Below are positions 19,465-32,224 of a DNA stretch of 64,000 nucleotides, in pieces. A program made the translations under genes and the position numbers. The notes under the pieces are model-generated. The model had not been told where the DNA came from and did not search any database. It saw nothing but the letters and a program-made list of their open reading frames with translations. The stretch lies in contig NC_083639.1 of assembly GCF_963576545.1 (NCBI RefSeq), positions 22,600,118 through 22,664,117 of the forward strand, read 5' to 3'. The DNA is from Limanda limanda (Eukaryota > Chordata > Actinopteri > Pleuronectiformes > Pleuronectidae). Positions within the stretch are counted from its first letter, which is position 1. Each line of letters starts with the position of its first letter.

Positions 19465-22400
19465 TAACACTTGATTACCAGCATATGCAGGTTAGTCCGA
19501 TATGGTGAAATAAAACTAATAATAGTGATGTCAAAACACAAAACTACAGTACTTTTTTTCACCAATTCCCTGCTCACACATTTTCACACACACATTACCA
19601 CATGTAGCTTAAACTTCTTACAGAGGGCGCGGGGCTCAGACACATCAAACGTGCGTCAGCCACCTTTATGGCAGCATGGATTTACACTGCTAATCCACAA
19701 TCTCCCCTCCATTACAGAGCAGGTGTTTCCTCCGCAGCACTCCCACTGTGTCCCAGTGAAAAGCCGTCCCAGCTGTTTGCTCTGTGGTCGGTTTCTGTCC
19801 GTCTCCTCCACACTCTAAATCTCCTCCGTCATAACATGCAGATGGTTACGACTAAAGAAATGAGTTGTACACGTGTTGTATTCAGGCTCTGATGACCACA
19901 TATTACCCAAACACTTACCCAGTGAAAAGCAGCTGTTACACAATGTAAAGCTATAAGTTTGTTGAAAGACAGTCAGAGAAAGCAAGGTTACCCAAAGTCT
20001 ATGAGACATTGTACCTATTTTAGAGTGCAGCATAAATCAGAAACAGATTGTGTTGGTTGCCCTGACTCTTTTTTTTTAAAGAAAGGATTGTCATGCCAGG
20101 TACAATTCACTTATTGCTAGAAGACTGAGCCAAGAAAAACCATTAGAGAATGTGACGTGGAAAAATGAACATCTCCTGAATGCAAATTATCTCTAGGATG
20201 CAGTAAGAAGTTGAGGGTGGAGCCATTACACCACAGACAGCAGGGGAATGGACTCCCTGTCCAAGCTTTGTGCATATGGGTCTTTTGGTGAGACGGAGGT
20301 CTGGAAAGCGTGAACTTTACAATCCATTGTAATATTAAACATTAAAACACAAATTGTATGATGTCTGCACAATTGGGTTCGGACTTACCTGGAGTTTTCT
20401 TTTCACAACAACACAGAAATCTCTGGAGTGTTCAGGTGAGGGGTGCTACAGCAGACAGAGGCTGTATCAATTTTTTTGTGTTCTGTTGTTTACAGGACAT
20501 TGACACTGCCATTTGCTCTTATCACCAAAAGCTCTCTTGACATTTTGTCAGCGTTTTTTATGTCTATGGCACACATTTTTCATTCTGAGATATTTGTATC
20601 CATTTCTCTGTTAGAAACGTCTTCATCGTGCTCACTGTGAATCCTACAGAGGATCTCCTGCTGTGTTCTCACATGTTCTCATCCGGACATTCTCCAGAGT
20701 ATTTAATAGGGGGCTGGCCGGGGAAAACTCCTGAGTAAGTCTGGAGCAAAACACCTTATAAGTAAAGAGGTGGATGTAGGAGTGATTCAATTCAATTTTA
20801 TTCAATTTTATTTGTACAGTGCCAAATCATAACATAAATTATGAATATTGAATATTGTCGAGACCTTCAAAATTATACAGAAACACAACAGTTTATTTTC
20901 AAATTGAACAAGTACTTGGCGACTGTGGACTGTGAAAAAACTGAGGGAAACTCAAAGTACCACCGAGTGATGTGATGTGGACCATCAGTAGCATCAAATA
21001 CTGGGACTATTAACACAGGGCCGGTTGGCTCCATGGATTCATGCTGTTGACTCCAGATTGTGATTCTATCATCTGCAGCCTCAGCAGAAATCCACATTCA
21101 TCATACCAGGCAACATTTTTCACAGTTGAACTGTCCAGCGTTGGTGAGCTGCAGCTTCACATTTCTCTTCTTGGCTGACAGGAGTGGAACCTGACGTGGT
21201 CTCTGCTGTTGTAGAACATCCACCCCATGATTGTATGAATAAGCTGGTGCATATGGATTATGTCGAGCGAATATGCCTTTTTTTATACATCCAGCAGTTA
21301 CAGATAAGCGTGTTTACATGTTTACATCGTTCTAAGGAAGTCCAATATTCCCTCTGTTTCTGTTGTTTTTGGTGTCTACCAACTTCTCGAAGAAATATCT
21401 GGCTCTTAAGCTACTAATCACTCTTCTGTGTTTAAAAGCTGGTCTCTAACTGAGTCTGCCTGCTGTTTTGTGCTGAGCAGATAGTAAACTGTTTGATTTT
21501 AGAGCTTTAAATACTTGTTTGATTCTGTAAAAGTATAGCGAAGTTGTGAGTGTGACAACATAACAATGAACTGAAACCGAAGGAAGCTCGAGAATCATTG
21601 AATATCTTTAATAGCATAATTATAACAAGTGATTCTGTTTTTATTTTGAAATTTTATGTATTGTTTAGGATTAAAGGTTAAGATTGCAGAGGCTTTAAAA
21701 AATGTGTTACTAACTTAACACGCATTGCTACTCTACTGGAGCTGCCATGAATCCAAACTGACCTCCACATAGGAGCGATCTACAACCTTTTTGAGAGCTG
21801 CCTTTCCAGAGGGGAATGAGTGCGCTGCCTGCTGAGACTGAGAAGGGGACATTGAGCCATTCGTGGTTCACCGGAGGCCTGTTGAAGAAACAGCGGCCAG
21901 ACATTCCTGGCTTGCATGATAACTCCTGATGAAACACTCGGCCTTTGCGCTGCTTAAGAAGCGCGGTGAAAATACCGTCCCATCATTTCTCCCTCAAATT
22001 CTACTTAGCTACAGACTGAAACTGGAGCCATCATTGAAATTAGCTAGTTCCGTCAGAGTGGTCTATCAGAGAGCAAGGTTCAAACTACTAGGTCGGTTCA
22101 TCGGGAAAAAATTACTGTTCAAATTATTCGTTTCTATTTACAACCTGAAAAAAGCCACTGTGTGAGTGGGCAAATACACACGTTCACAACCAAGAGCCAT
22201 CCAAGTTATAAAAGCTGTAATTGAGGTCGGAAAAAAAGTCAAAAGTACTTTCTTTTTTTTATAAAGTATAAAAATATGAATCACTCTGCAGCAATTGTGC
22301 ATATTTTGAATAGACAAGTTTGAAACAATGTAACAATATCCAATCAAAACGTTGTTAAACCATACTGTCCATGTCTTCCTGGGTAGATGTGAGTCCATAT

Positions 22401-24855
22401 ACATAGTACCTCTGTCTCTATACATTTTTTCCACCATGTTTCTGTCTCGTTAGTATTGGAACTTGGTTTCTTTGGTGGCCTAAACAAACATTCCACAGAG
22501 GAATAATGGGCCTATTTATAAACACACACACACACATACACATGCACGTGCACATGCACATGCACATAGGATTTATGTGCTCGAAGTGTGAGCACACAAA
22601 TTGTGAGCTTTGGCTTGACACTGCAGATAAGTAACTCATCCAGTATGATTTGGAATTTAACAACATTTCTAAAATTGTATATTCCCACCTATACATATTT
22701 GGATGATTTATATATTGTCTTATCTTATCAACTGATTTAATTTCACCTTATTCCAACTTCCTTCGTCTAATCATAGCGTAGCTTAACTTAGCCAAGCTTA
22801 GTTTTTATCTATATATGTGAAACTCCATGTATGTCCGTCTCTGTATCCCTTTAAATAGGGGCCCTGTATATTCTGACTGGGCTGGTGTGTTCTCTTATGC
22901 AATTTAAATGCTGTGTCATCCATCATGTATCACAAATATCTATCCTGTGTTAGTGTTGACACACAGTGAGAAAACAGCTTTATAAATGATGTAACACATT
23001 CCTGGTTGGAAGCTGTGAGTTTACAAAGCCTTAAATAACACCGTTGGACTGTGGTCAGCTGCTGGATGATTTCAGTGCACATATCTGTGGACAGAGGCTT
23101 TGCTTAGAGCAGTTTTTGGACTGGAAACTGGTCTTAAAAAAAGCTCTGATTCTAGCCTCGCTGTGATGTGTTCTCTCTGCTTATTTTCTTGGCAGACCCC
23201 ATGAAACCAACCTCGATTTCCACGCTCCAGATTTGACCAGATGTTTTTCCAACTCACCTGGGGCTTGTTTTCTAAACCAGTACTCCACCACACTCTTAGC
23301 ACTGTTTATTATTGAGATGGAACATATCACAAGTCCTGTCTGTTTGTGGATCCAAGATGGCTCTGAGATGATAAAGAAAAGGATTTGAAGTGAGAAAGAG
23401 CACAGTAACTTGTGCAAGCGGTGGACTACTTGTGTGATTGTTTGAGGAAAGTATGCAGGGCTATGCTGTAAATCAACACCAGAACATTAGTTGCTGGGCA
23501 GGGATTCAAACCCTCAACCACCTGCAGAGTCGGGAGTTCATTAACTTCTCTGAACATAATATGAGCCCCAGGAACACTTTTGCAGGCTTCCTCTGGAAGC
23601 ACTTTGTCAGAACCTTGAGGAGGCAGAGGAGAAGAGGGACAACATTTGTTGTCAATTTAGCTCTGGCTCACATGAAAGCAGCCCGCTGGATTTATGGCAC
23701 CTCAGTACGCGCAGCCATGTGCTGGAGGTATGCTGCATCATGTGGATGTGAATACTGAGCAGGCGTTCACTGCCTTGGCTTCCTATTTTACACAGCTGAG
23801 CTGCGCAGGGAGTGACCTGTCCGTCACACAGACTGACCCACCTGCCTCACCCACTCTAATGTGTATTTTGGGAGACTCATTCAATGCCTGCATCTGTTTC
23901 AGTTCAAAGTCTGTGAATCCATTTAAATATGACACCACAGCTGCAAGCTATGCTGGTTATATTCATTATTTATTGTGTCCATTTTTTAAAGAAAATTGTA
24001 GGGAGACTCTGATACAGATCTAAGATTTAATATCCTGTTTTGACACAGATCAACTTCCCTTTTACCAGTAACCTTGAAACAGCATCTAAAGTAAATTCAG
24101 CTTGAGCTGAAAACGAAATGAGACAAAGTAGTGACGATAATTTATCCACAAAACATACATGCACGTGTCATATATTACTATTCACACCAATAAAGCTTGC
24201 TTGTTTTCCATTAAAAAGATCTCTGTCCTCAGATATTTTTACAAGCATGTTTATCAGGTTGTCAGCTGCAATGACACATCATTCAGATGCAGGCATTTAA
24301 AGATCCAGTTTTTCTTCTAAACTTTTCAACATACTGCCCCTAGTGTTCATGTCTAAGTTACACCTTTCAGACATGTAAGTTTGTCTGCGGCTCAATTAGA
24401 GCTGACCATCATTATTATATCTGTAAGTTAAAATACTAGCTGCTGCTTATATTATGGCCCTGTGTGTCACACGCCATCCCCCTGTCCATCTCTTATATTA
24501 AAATGCAGTCCTGAGCCAGTTGCTTAAAATGGCATGAGCGCAGAAGGGAACTGAGAAGTGGAAAGTGACAATCTTGTGATTGCATCACCTGATGGATGTT
24601 AAAGCAGGTATGAACATGTCCTAGCTCCTATGCTACATAACCACTGATAGTGGTTAGTTTTAAAACACAGTTTTAAAAAACAGTTTTTTAACAGGTTAGA
24701 TAGTTACATTAAGTACTGCAAAGGTGAAATAACGATGGTAAAAATTGAGCAGGGTTTTCCTTTTTTGGACTGATGAAGAGCCGGAACTTTTACTGGCATT
24801 TTGCAAATCATTGCTGGCAGTTAACTCAGTAGATCTCAGATAGGTTTTTATCTTT
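19465..24855. other. Non-coding region
   Basis: Apart from the repeat at 20395-20740, a poly-AATTC-type tail at 20785-20830 and a CA/CATG-rich tract at 22520-22570, I recognise no gene here. The GC-richer blocks at 19620-19810 and 21720-21910 stand out slightly but have no identifiable coding frame. Confidence 0.35.
20395..20740. repeat. Dispersed repeat, copy 2 (unclassified)
   Basis: A diverged copy of the element at 5500-5900 in the same orientation, sharing TTCACAACAACACAGAAA, TGTTTACAG, ATCACCAAAAG, ATCCTACAGAG and CTCCTGCTGTG in order. Confidence 0.5.
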
Positions 24856-24869
24856 TCTTAATGGCAGAA

Positions 24870-25120
24870 GCCTAACTGGGTCGTGTGGAGTCCTTGTGTC
24901 TGACTCCTCTCAACTGGGATCCTGCAGGGCTCAGTTCGGGGGCCCCTTTTATTCTCACTGTATCTGCTTCCCTTGAGAGAGATTATTAAAAAAAAGGTAT
25001 ATCAAGTATCACTTTTTCACAGATGACATCCAACTCAAATTATCATGCAGGTCTAGTGAGATATTTAGGTTATCTAAGCTTCTTGAATGCTACACAGCTA
25101 CTGGAACCGTGGTAAACTCT
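24870..25120 (+). mobile_element. L2-type LINE relic, reverse-transcriptase core
   Basis: Contains LQGSVRGPLLFSLYLLPL followed, after a frame disruption, by FTDDIQLKL, the degenerate equivalent of the reverse transcriptase YADD box. The typical L2 3' end (AGTGCTATATAAATAAA) lies at about 26115-26130, separated by the hAT element inserted between. Non-functional. Confidence 0.65.
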
Positions 25121-25217
25121 TTCAAACTTGATACGCTGATAGGCAAATGGTCCCGATTGTTGCTACAGATTCAGTCATCCCTCTTGCCTGGCATTCAGGT
25201 AATTAAAGTGTGCCAGG

Positions 25218-26045
25218 CAGTGTTGCCAACTTGGCGACTTTGTCGCTATATCTGGCGACTTTCCAAAGCCTCATGGCGACTTTTTTTGTCAAAAGCTACT
25301 AGCGACAAATCTAGCGACTTCTTCTGGTGTTGTTGGAGACTTTCTGGTGTTTTGGAGACTGACGTGAAAGCACGTATCGTTCTGCAGTTACTGTCCTCAA
25401 TGAGCAGCGGGTGCTGCCGTGAGCCCCTCCGCCGTCCCAGATCACTCACAGGCGGTCAGTCTCCCAGTAGCTGCAGTCACAGCAGAGAGGAGAGCAGACT
25501 GCAAATGAATTGCGCATGCGCAAAGCCGCTGCTGATCCTGCCCAAGCTTATAGAGCAAGATGTAAGTATCAATGTATCTTCACTGTCACTGGAAAACATG
25601 AGTCATTGAGTTCAGTCTCTTCATCGATTCAGAGTCCACATCGTGATGCATCGAAGAATCAAGACATTTCCACACCTCTAGATGGTCTACTTCAATGGCA
25701 AGATAAAACAAAAAAAACAAAAAAAAAACAGAAGAATACGGAAGCGTATAGCATTCACTTGACAAAAAAAAAAGTTCTGTTTTTTATTTTATTGAGAACT
25801 TATCTCAGATAACATAATTATCAAAAAAAAACAGAATTTAGTTTTTCAAGTGAATGCAATACGCTTCTGTAGAAGAAAGCTCATTTGTAGTTCTAAACAT
25901 ATTAAAGGTGTTTTTTCTCACTTTTTGTATGTCCTACAGCGACCATTACAATTATGCAAATTAGGCGATGACGTCATTTAGCGACTTCTAGCGATTTTTA
26001 GGACAGCCAATAGCTACTTTCCTTGCTGAGGAGTTGGCAACACTG
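25218..26045. mobile_element. hAT-type non-autonomous transposon with 8-bp target duplication
   Basis: An 828-bp element starts CAGTGTTGCCAACTT and ends AGTTGGCAACACTG, near-perfect inverted termini beginning CAG, as in hAT elements. It is flanked by identical 8-bp GTGCCAGG at 25210-25217 and 26046-26053, the length typical of hAT target duplications. Subterminal GCGACTTT/TAGCGAC motifs recur at both ends and may be transposase-binding sites (inference). No transposase frame is present. Confidence 0.85.
25739..25870. repeat. Internal inverted repeat within the hAT element
   Basis: ACGGAAGCGTATAGCATTCAC at the left and GTGAATGCAATACGCTTCTGT at the right are complementary with two mismatches, and the adjacent poly-A/T stretches extend the pairing to about 45 bp per arm around a loop of about 40 bp. 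This could be a second element nested in the hAT. Confidence 0.65.
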
Positions 26046-26434
26046 GTGCCAGGTATGTTTATTTATGCACTTTTCCCCCTTTAAAGCACAAGACAAATGT
26101 TTCTGTCAAAAGTGCTATATAAATAAACTATTTCAAGTCATGACTTGACTAAATCCAGAAGCGAATGCAGCTGCCTGCGTCATAATTTCCGAGCATCTCC
26201 ATTTCTGCAACACAGCAGCTCCAGAGTTTAAAAAAATAAAACCAAGACAACAGCATTTCCAAACTTCTTAATTTTTGATGTCCTAAAAAGGTGGGAGCTG
26301 CAGCAATTAGATTTTAAACTGAAATGTGTTTTACATTATGTGGAAACACAAGAGGAAGCCAGTGGAGCAGAGAAGTACTGGCTGAAGTAACTACAACTGC
26401 TTGGTGTATTTGTTGTTGAAAAGCCGGAGAAGCC

Positions 26435-26575
26435 AGGGCCGTTTTGTTGGTCAACAAGCCCATCCGGAAGCGTACACATCTTGAGGACTTTCACCGGCTC
26501 CTCCAAGAGCTGTGTCTGGATGACTCTCATTTACAGCGCTACCTGAGGCTGACCAATGACTGGTTTCACCCTCTA
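26435..26575 (+). pseudogene. PIF/Harbinger transposase fragment
   Basis: A short open stretch reads NKPIRKRTHLEDFHRLLQE then DDSHLQRYLRLT, resembling the N-terminal part of HARBI1-like transposases (pattern F-x-L-x-x-EL-x-x-D-x-x-x-x-x-x-YxRLT). The frame continues without further similarity and no DDE catalytic region was found, so it is a remnant. Confidence 0.45.
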
Positions 26576-27318
26576 GCTCTGAGTCCTGTAGTTTCAATCT
26601 CAGCATTGATTGGCTTTCGCAACACAAATTTTAAGTATTTCCACTCCGGCATTAGATCGAAAATGTGCGTCTCTTCATATTTTTGCATTGACTTAGTATG
26701 TAATCTTGACATACCAAAAAACTAAAAAAACAGTTTATCCAATTATCCATAGTCGTTTTCACTCCCAAAGCATTTTTGTCATTTAAGTGCACATTGACGA
26801 TGAATAACTGGATGTGGTACTAACAACACACTTAAAACTATTATTTGATAATCATAAAACAAAATGTTCTGCCTCTATCTCCCTTTACAAACTTCAGAGC
26901 TCTCTGAATAATCCATAAATAGAATGTATAACTTTGGAAAACTCATAGGATTGTGTAATCTGATTATGCAGTGCTGTGTGCAGGCATGCTTTTGTGGATT
27001 TTGGTACCACAGATCTGCTATATCTGTTGACCATCTCCTATGTTAAATGTGTCAGCTGCGTTTAGGATAATGACTCATGCATTTTCAGTACAGTGGGAGC
27101 TTTATTTGAATGTTTAAACCAGCCAGCACTCAGATGTCAGCAGTCCTCGAGCTGAGCTAGAGCAAGCAGCCAATGTTCATTTCAATCAGGCCTGTAATCA
27201 CTCACAAGCACCAGCGCAGAACAATGAAATCCAAAGTAACAATCTTGGCTGTGAGTATTTCACCAAGATATAGAACTATCACTGACCCTGTGTCCTTCCA
27301 CTTCCCTATTGTACATAT

Positions 27319-27573
27319 GGACCGCTGTGGCTGAGGGGTAGAGTGGTCGTCCTCCAACCTGAAGGTCGGCAGTTCGATCCCCAGTCTGACCCATCTGCAT
27401 GCCGAAGTGTCCTTGGGCAAGATGTTGAACCCCGAAAGGCCCCCCATAGAACAACAAAGTGCTACGAATAGATGCACTGTATGAATGTGTGTGTGAATGG
27501 GTGAATGTAAAAACTGTACTGTAAAGCGCTTTGAGTGGTCATCAAGACTAGAAAAGTGCTATATAAATACAAA
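27319..27573 (+). mobile_element. tRNA-derived SINE
   Basis: The head contains a polymerase III A-box-like TGGCTGAGGGGTAGAGTGG and a B-box AGTTCGATCCC. The body contains CTTGGGCAAGATGTTGAACC, and the tail contains AAAGCGCTTTGAGTGGTC and GTGCTATATAAATACAA, shared with teleost LINE 3' ends. It is the best preserved of the three copies in this window (others at 7075-7320 and 62252-62466). Confidence 0.8.
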
Positions 27574-27934
27574 GCATGGAGAATATAGGCTCATTCAAGA
27601 TACACACACACCTGTGGTGCACTAACATGCATCACATATGTTTGTACCTAAAGACCCTGTGCTTTCCCTCCTCCTGCCTCTGCCAACTCATGACTATTTT
27701 GTCTGCTTCCAGTATTTGGATAGATTATATAGCATAGTACAGTATGTGGTCACATTAGTCATCCTCTTGTAGAGAAGTTAATATCAAATGTGAGTGTGAA
27801 CTGTGCACATAATGTTTAGTAGTTCAGCTCTGATATTGTCACTCCACAGAGAAAATATCTTACCCTAATACCGATGACACTACAAAATAAATCAAACTTG
27901 AACTCAACTGTACAAGCCCACAGGCTCCCAACAT

Positions 27935-28012
27935 TGGATAGGTCGGTAGATCTTGTTGAGCTGGTCATTTCAAGAGTAGCTCACAAGCCTATAAAGTGTG
28001 GGCACCCCTGAT
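27935..28012. mobile_element. hAT-like terminus flanked by ATCTAGAT
   Basis: Ends TGTGGGCACCCCTG followed directly by ATCTAGAT. Read on the other strand the end is CAGGGGTGCCCA and leads into GATCTACCG, as does the terminus at 61463. The opposite end of the copy was not found, so this is a fragment. Confidence 0.55.
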
Positions 28013-29317
28013 CTAGATGAACATTCATTTTAATTTTGTACAGTCGCCCGGCGAAAATAAACATGGAAGACAGCTGTGACCGAGGTAGTCAGTGGAGGGG
28101 CAGTGAGGTTTTACAACTCACAATTACTAGGGGTGAAACGTCTGTACAAGGAGGGGTCGTCTCGTAAGCAGCGTGTGTTTGAAAGCAAGAGAAAAATTTA
28201 ACTGAAAACGGTCACATCTGGCCTCCATGTTTATTACCGGCTTCTTTTCCTTGTTTACATCTGTACACAGCGTGCTGGGTGTTACTACTTGTTGATCTTC
28301 TGCTCATTTGAAACACATCAGGGCCATGACCAGTTCACATTAGAGTCTGATTCTGTCCACATTTGAAAAGTAATAATAAAATGAACTCCTACATCACAAA
28401 ATCAGATGTTGAAAAAAATCTAAATTGAATACTAAGGCTTGCAGTGTGAACGTAGCTCAATCCAAGTCACAAAGCTCTGCTGCCACAACATGACATCACA
28501 AGGTTTCCATGGTGAAACACACAAGGTGACGCACTACTCCGTACATGCAGCAGACCATACACACACTGTTTTCTACCAAACAGACAAGCTGGTCTGCCCA
28601 GTCTCCAGTGCAACGTCACCACAGACCAACATAAACCCAGTTTAGTCGCAGCTTTTAAAGCAACGATTCATCGTGGCCACGGTTCATGTTGGGTAAGCGG
28701 TCCCCAGTTGCAGGTCTGTGATTAAAGGGAAACAGCAGAGTGGTTCTGTGAAGGGAACACAGAGCCCAGTCAGGTGGAAGACAAACCGCAGAGTTTGATA
28801 TCAGTGGTAGCGCGGACGAGCCCAGCGCTCAGGCTCAGACAAACATCAGGCTGATCTTGGAGTTGCATAACAAACCTCCATCTGTTTCCTGAAAAGGCAT
28901 ATGTGCATTTAAAACAAACAAGTCACTGTATAGTATTTCTTGGGAAAAACCACAGGTCTGTCTATATGTTTACAGTGGGTATAAATATATGGTGATAACC
29001 ATTACTGAGAGAAAAAATGTACCTTGCCAACAATGTAGAGAGTAAAACGCTAATTTTCTCTGAAACCCCTCTTCATGTGATCGAGTGAAATGTTTCATTT
29101 CTCATCTCAAGGGGCTTTTTTTGTTCAGTTCGCTGTCACTGTGTTTGCCAGTTGGCACAGGCGCAAGTCAGGAAAAAATCACAGAATTTGAGGAATCATG
29201 TCAGTACTCTGCTTCAACTGTGCGAGAGGATGAAGTTGGCTGACCAAACTTTCTGGCATGTTGTAATCGGAATGTCTGTCTGCCAGTCTGGAGTAATGGC
29301 TGCGCTTCCCCTGTACA
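28013..29317. other. Non-coding spacer
   Basis: No supported coding exon or classified repeat was recognised. Confidence 0.3.
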
Positions 29318-29655
29318 GCTCCTAAATGGTGGAATGAGCTCCCACTCGACATCCGTACATCTGAAAGTTTACACATCTTCCGCCGAAAACTGAAAACACA
29401 CCTCTTCCGACTGTACCTTGAATAAAAAAAATTAAAAAAAACTAACCACTTTTGAAACTAACACTTTGGTAGCACTAAAATGGCACTTACTTATAGCACT
29501 TTGTAGTTTTGCTTTATTTCGAAGAAATTGTACTGTCTTGATTCTTGTTGTTCTTGGTTTGTACCCTCGGGGTTGAATGCACTTATTGTAAGCTGCTTTG
29601 GATAAAAGCGTCAGCTAAATTAAATGTAATGTAATGTAATGTAATAATGTAATGT
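29318..29655 (+). mobile_element. LINE 3' end (L2/CR1-like), copy 2
   Basis: Nearly identical in content to 12599-12955: the WNELPLDIRTSES and FRRKLK segment, a stop, the same 3' UTR, and a GCTGCTTTGGATAAAAGCG end followed by TGTAATG repeats. Its 5' truncation lies a little further in than that of copy 1. Confidence 0.72.
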
Positions 29656-31171
29656 ACACTGCACAGCAAACGACACACATCGAAGCTGAAAAAACTCAGG
29701 AAAAAATAAATCGGGTGAAAACAACAGCCTAACTCGTACAATGTATGGTTGGCTTGAGAGTAAAATTCTGCAGGGGAGTTCATCGGTAAAGCTGTAAGAG
29801 ACAAAAAACATTCCTCCACTAATTTAGTGGGAACATGTTGAACAAAGTTGACCAAAATCAATGCAACAGCACCAGAATATGTCACCTTTTTAATTACATG
29901 CATTCTTCTTCCTTGTGTTGTCATCTACATTACCGGCAATGCAACTTTATCAGCAACACTTCTGTTTAGAGGTTGATGTTATGCATGAAATGGTTAATTC
30001 AGCCTAGAGCCCCTGTGCTATAAAGAGCAGACTGCAGAGGTCTGGTACACACACATCTTTTTAACTCCAGTCCAAGGCATCTGTTTGCTGTTGCCAGGTG
30101 ACCGCAAAGACCACTGTGAACGGTCACAAAGCTACCTTAACTAATGACATTAGCTAATGCCACTATCTAATTAAAAGCAGAGGAAACAAAGCAGCAACTT
30201 CAAGCTTTCCCTAACTTTACAGAGCTGAAGAAAGGCCTGGCTGTTTCCATGTGATGGAGAAAAACCTGCTCATTATTGTCCAGCTTTCAGCTTTGAGCTC
30301 TCACTCGGCTTTCCATGAAACACAACACACATCAAGTGAGTAAAAGCGTGGTGCGCATGGCATTTAGGCACTTTAAGAAACAGTTAGAAAAAAACACTGT
30401 ATTGTTACGTATTTAAGGATTTCAGGACCCAAAATCTAGGCGGCGTCCAAGGCAGGTAGGTGCAGTGAAGAAAGTATTTAAAAGGCTTAAAAATGCACAG
30501 ATTGGGAGGTAGCAAGATATGAAAGCAAATAGAAGATCCAAACTGAAACATAAGAAAAACAGAGCAGAGACTCAAGCAAACTGCAGGGAACAGAACAGTA
30601 GAAGACTGGGAGTACAGAGGCTCTCTTCAGACCTGCTTTGTCTCTGGTGATCTGATCACAAGTTTACAGCTCTATGTACAGGTGTGAACTGATACACATA
30701 TCTAACTATTCCACAAAAGTCTGTCTGTGTGATGCATATTTCATGAAGTGTTCATCCTGTCACAGGGAATAATTCTAAAGTAGCTCTGGATTAGTAAACA
30801 CACAACTGGAAATAAGAGGTAGATCATGAAATTCACTGTATTGTCTCCTAAAGCTGGTTGCAGAGTAAATGTAATGTATCAAATTAAAGAGTGTAAATGT
30901 CATAGGATTCTGATGCAGTATATCTAATAGTTTGCACATTGTGTGTATAGTTCCATGTAAAATCTCGTCACTTTATGTTAGCGAGACACTGTTACGTCTT
31001 GTAGCCCATAGCCTAATGTTTAAGACTGTTAAACACAGACTATTGATGATTCACAGATTATATAGAAGATTGACATGGATTCCTCACAATGTGCTATATT
31101 TATATATGACAGAACTTCCTGTCTAAGGTAAAATCTCGAGTCACTTGTGTATCCTCATGTCACAACCCAGT
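29656..31171. other. Non-coding spacer
   Basis: No exon or classified element was recognised on either strand. Confidence 0.3.
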
Positions 31172-31249
31172 TCAAGGCTGGACAAAGTAGGGAAGTTTGC
31201 TCCCATCAGGCTCCTGCAGGAAGAGGCCCACTTTCCCAGGGTCATCACC
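31172..31249 (-). CDS. Unidentified candidate terminal exon
   Basis: On the - strand a pyrimidine-rich stretch ending in AG precedes 26 codons reading GDDPGKVGLFLQEPDGSKLP to a TGA at 31172-31174. The third positions are GC-rich compared with the strongly AT-rich flanks, which suggests coding selection. I do not recognise the protein. It could be the last exon of a gene whose other exons include those at 32751-33426, but the splice phases do not prove a link. Confidence 0.3.
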   Translation of the reverse strand, partial: GDDPGKVGLFLQEPDGSKLPYFVQP

Positions 31250-32222
31250 CTCATCATAAGCAAAACAGTAATAATAGTAAAAAGTCTGCTGAATGATTTT
31301 GCTCTTTATCAAGCTGAAACTTAAGATGTGTTTGGAGTTTTTTTCTATATAAAAACACAGGAAAGAAAAAAAAGATTTGTGGTTCAAAAGCTAATAATGT
31401 GCAGCCAAGGCAGCACTGTAATTATCAATGAGGCATAAAATGACTAAGTAGACCTATCTAAATCAGAGCTCTGGCTTCTCTTGGCTCTCTTGGTTAGCCT
31501 CGGTCTATAATCTGTAGTCGACTGAATAAATGGACTGAGGTTGATGTTTTACCTCACACCTAAAGAATGTTTTATCTATTGTTTTCAGATTATCCTCCTG
31601 TTTTCATATCAAAGTTTGGACCAAGGAGGATGATCTCAGAACACATATCCTATAACAGAATCAAGGCAACATGAAAGAAGGAAGACAACAGACAAATGCA
31701 CTCTTTTGTGTGTGGATATGGCTTCTTTTTGAAGAACCATGTTTATCTGCTACCTAAAGTCATCCACTATTAGATGGTGAACTGAGACAAACACAGTCAG
31801 TCTACAGTAGCCTACACACTGATCAGCTTATCTTTGAGTACAAGTGAAGAGTTCTGCCAAGTTTGAATAAATACATTGAAAGAAAAAAACAAAATTTCCA
31901 ACAAACTGGGTCCTATTTTTGTTTTCTTGTACATTATTCCATATCATTTTAACCTGGAGGCTCAGTTTTTTGGAGCAAATGCTTGAAGGAGACTCAAAAC
32001 GTATTCCTATATCTTATAATAAATACATTGTTCTCAGTAAGTTCATGACAGAAATCCATAAAAGTAGACGTTCACATTTACCTTGCTATGGAGTAATTCG
32101 AATATACATTTTAAAAAGGCTAAACTATGAGATCCAGATCTTGCACACTGTACAGGTAATAAACTGTCCACTCACCAAAAAGCAAGCAATGCATGTTTCC
32201 TTCTTGCCTGTCTGCTAAGAAA

Positions 32223-32224
<2 letters not shown>

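Noticed and set aside
25109..25609. 166-codon open frame
   Set aside because: It crosses the boundary of the hAT element and LINE relic, so it is a chance frame in repeat DNA.
27328..27381. tRNA-like A and B boxes
   Set aside because: They belong to a SINE with a LINE-type tail. No complete tRNA cloverleaf fold is supported.
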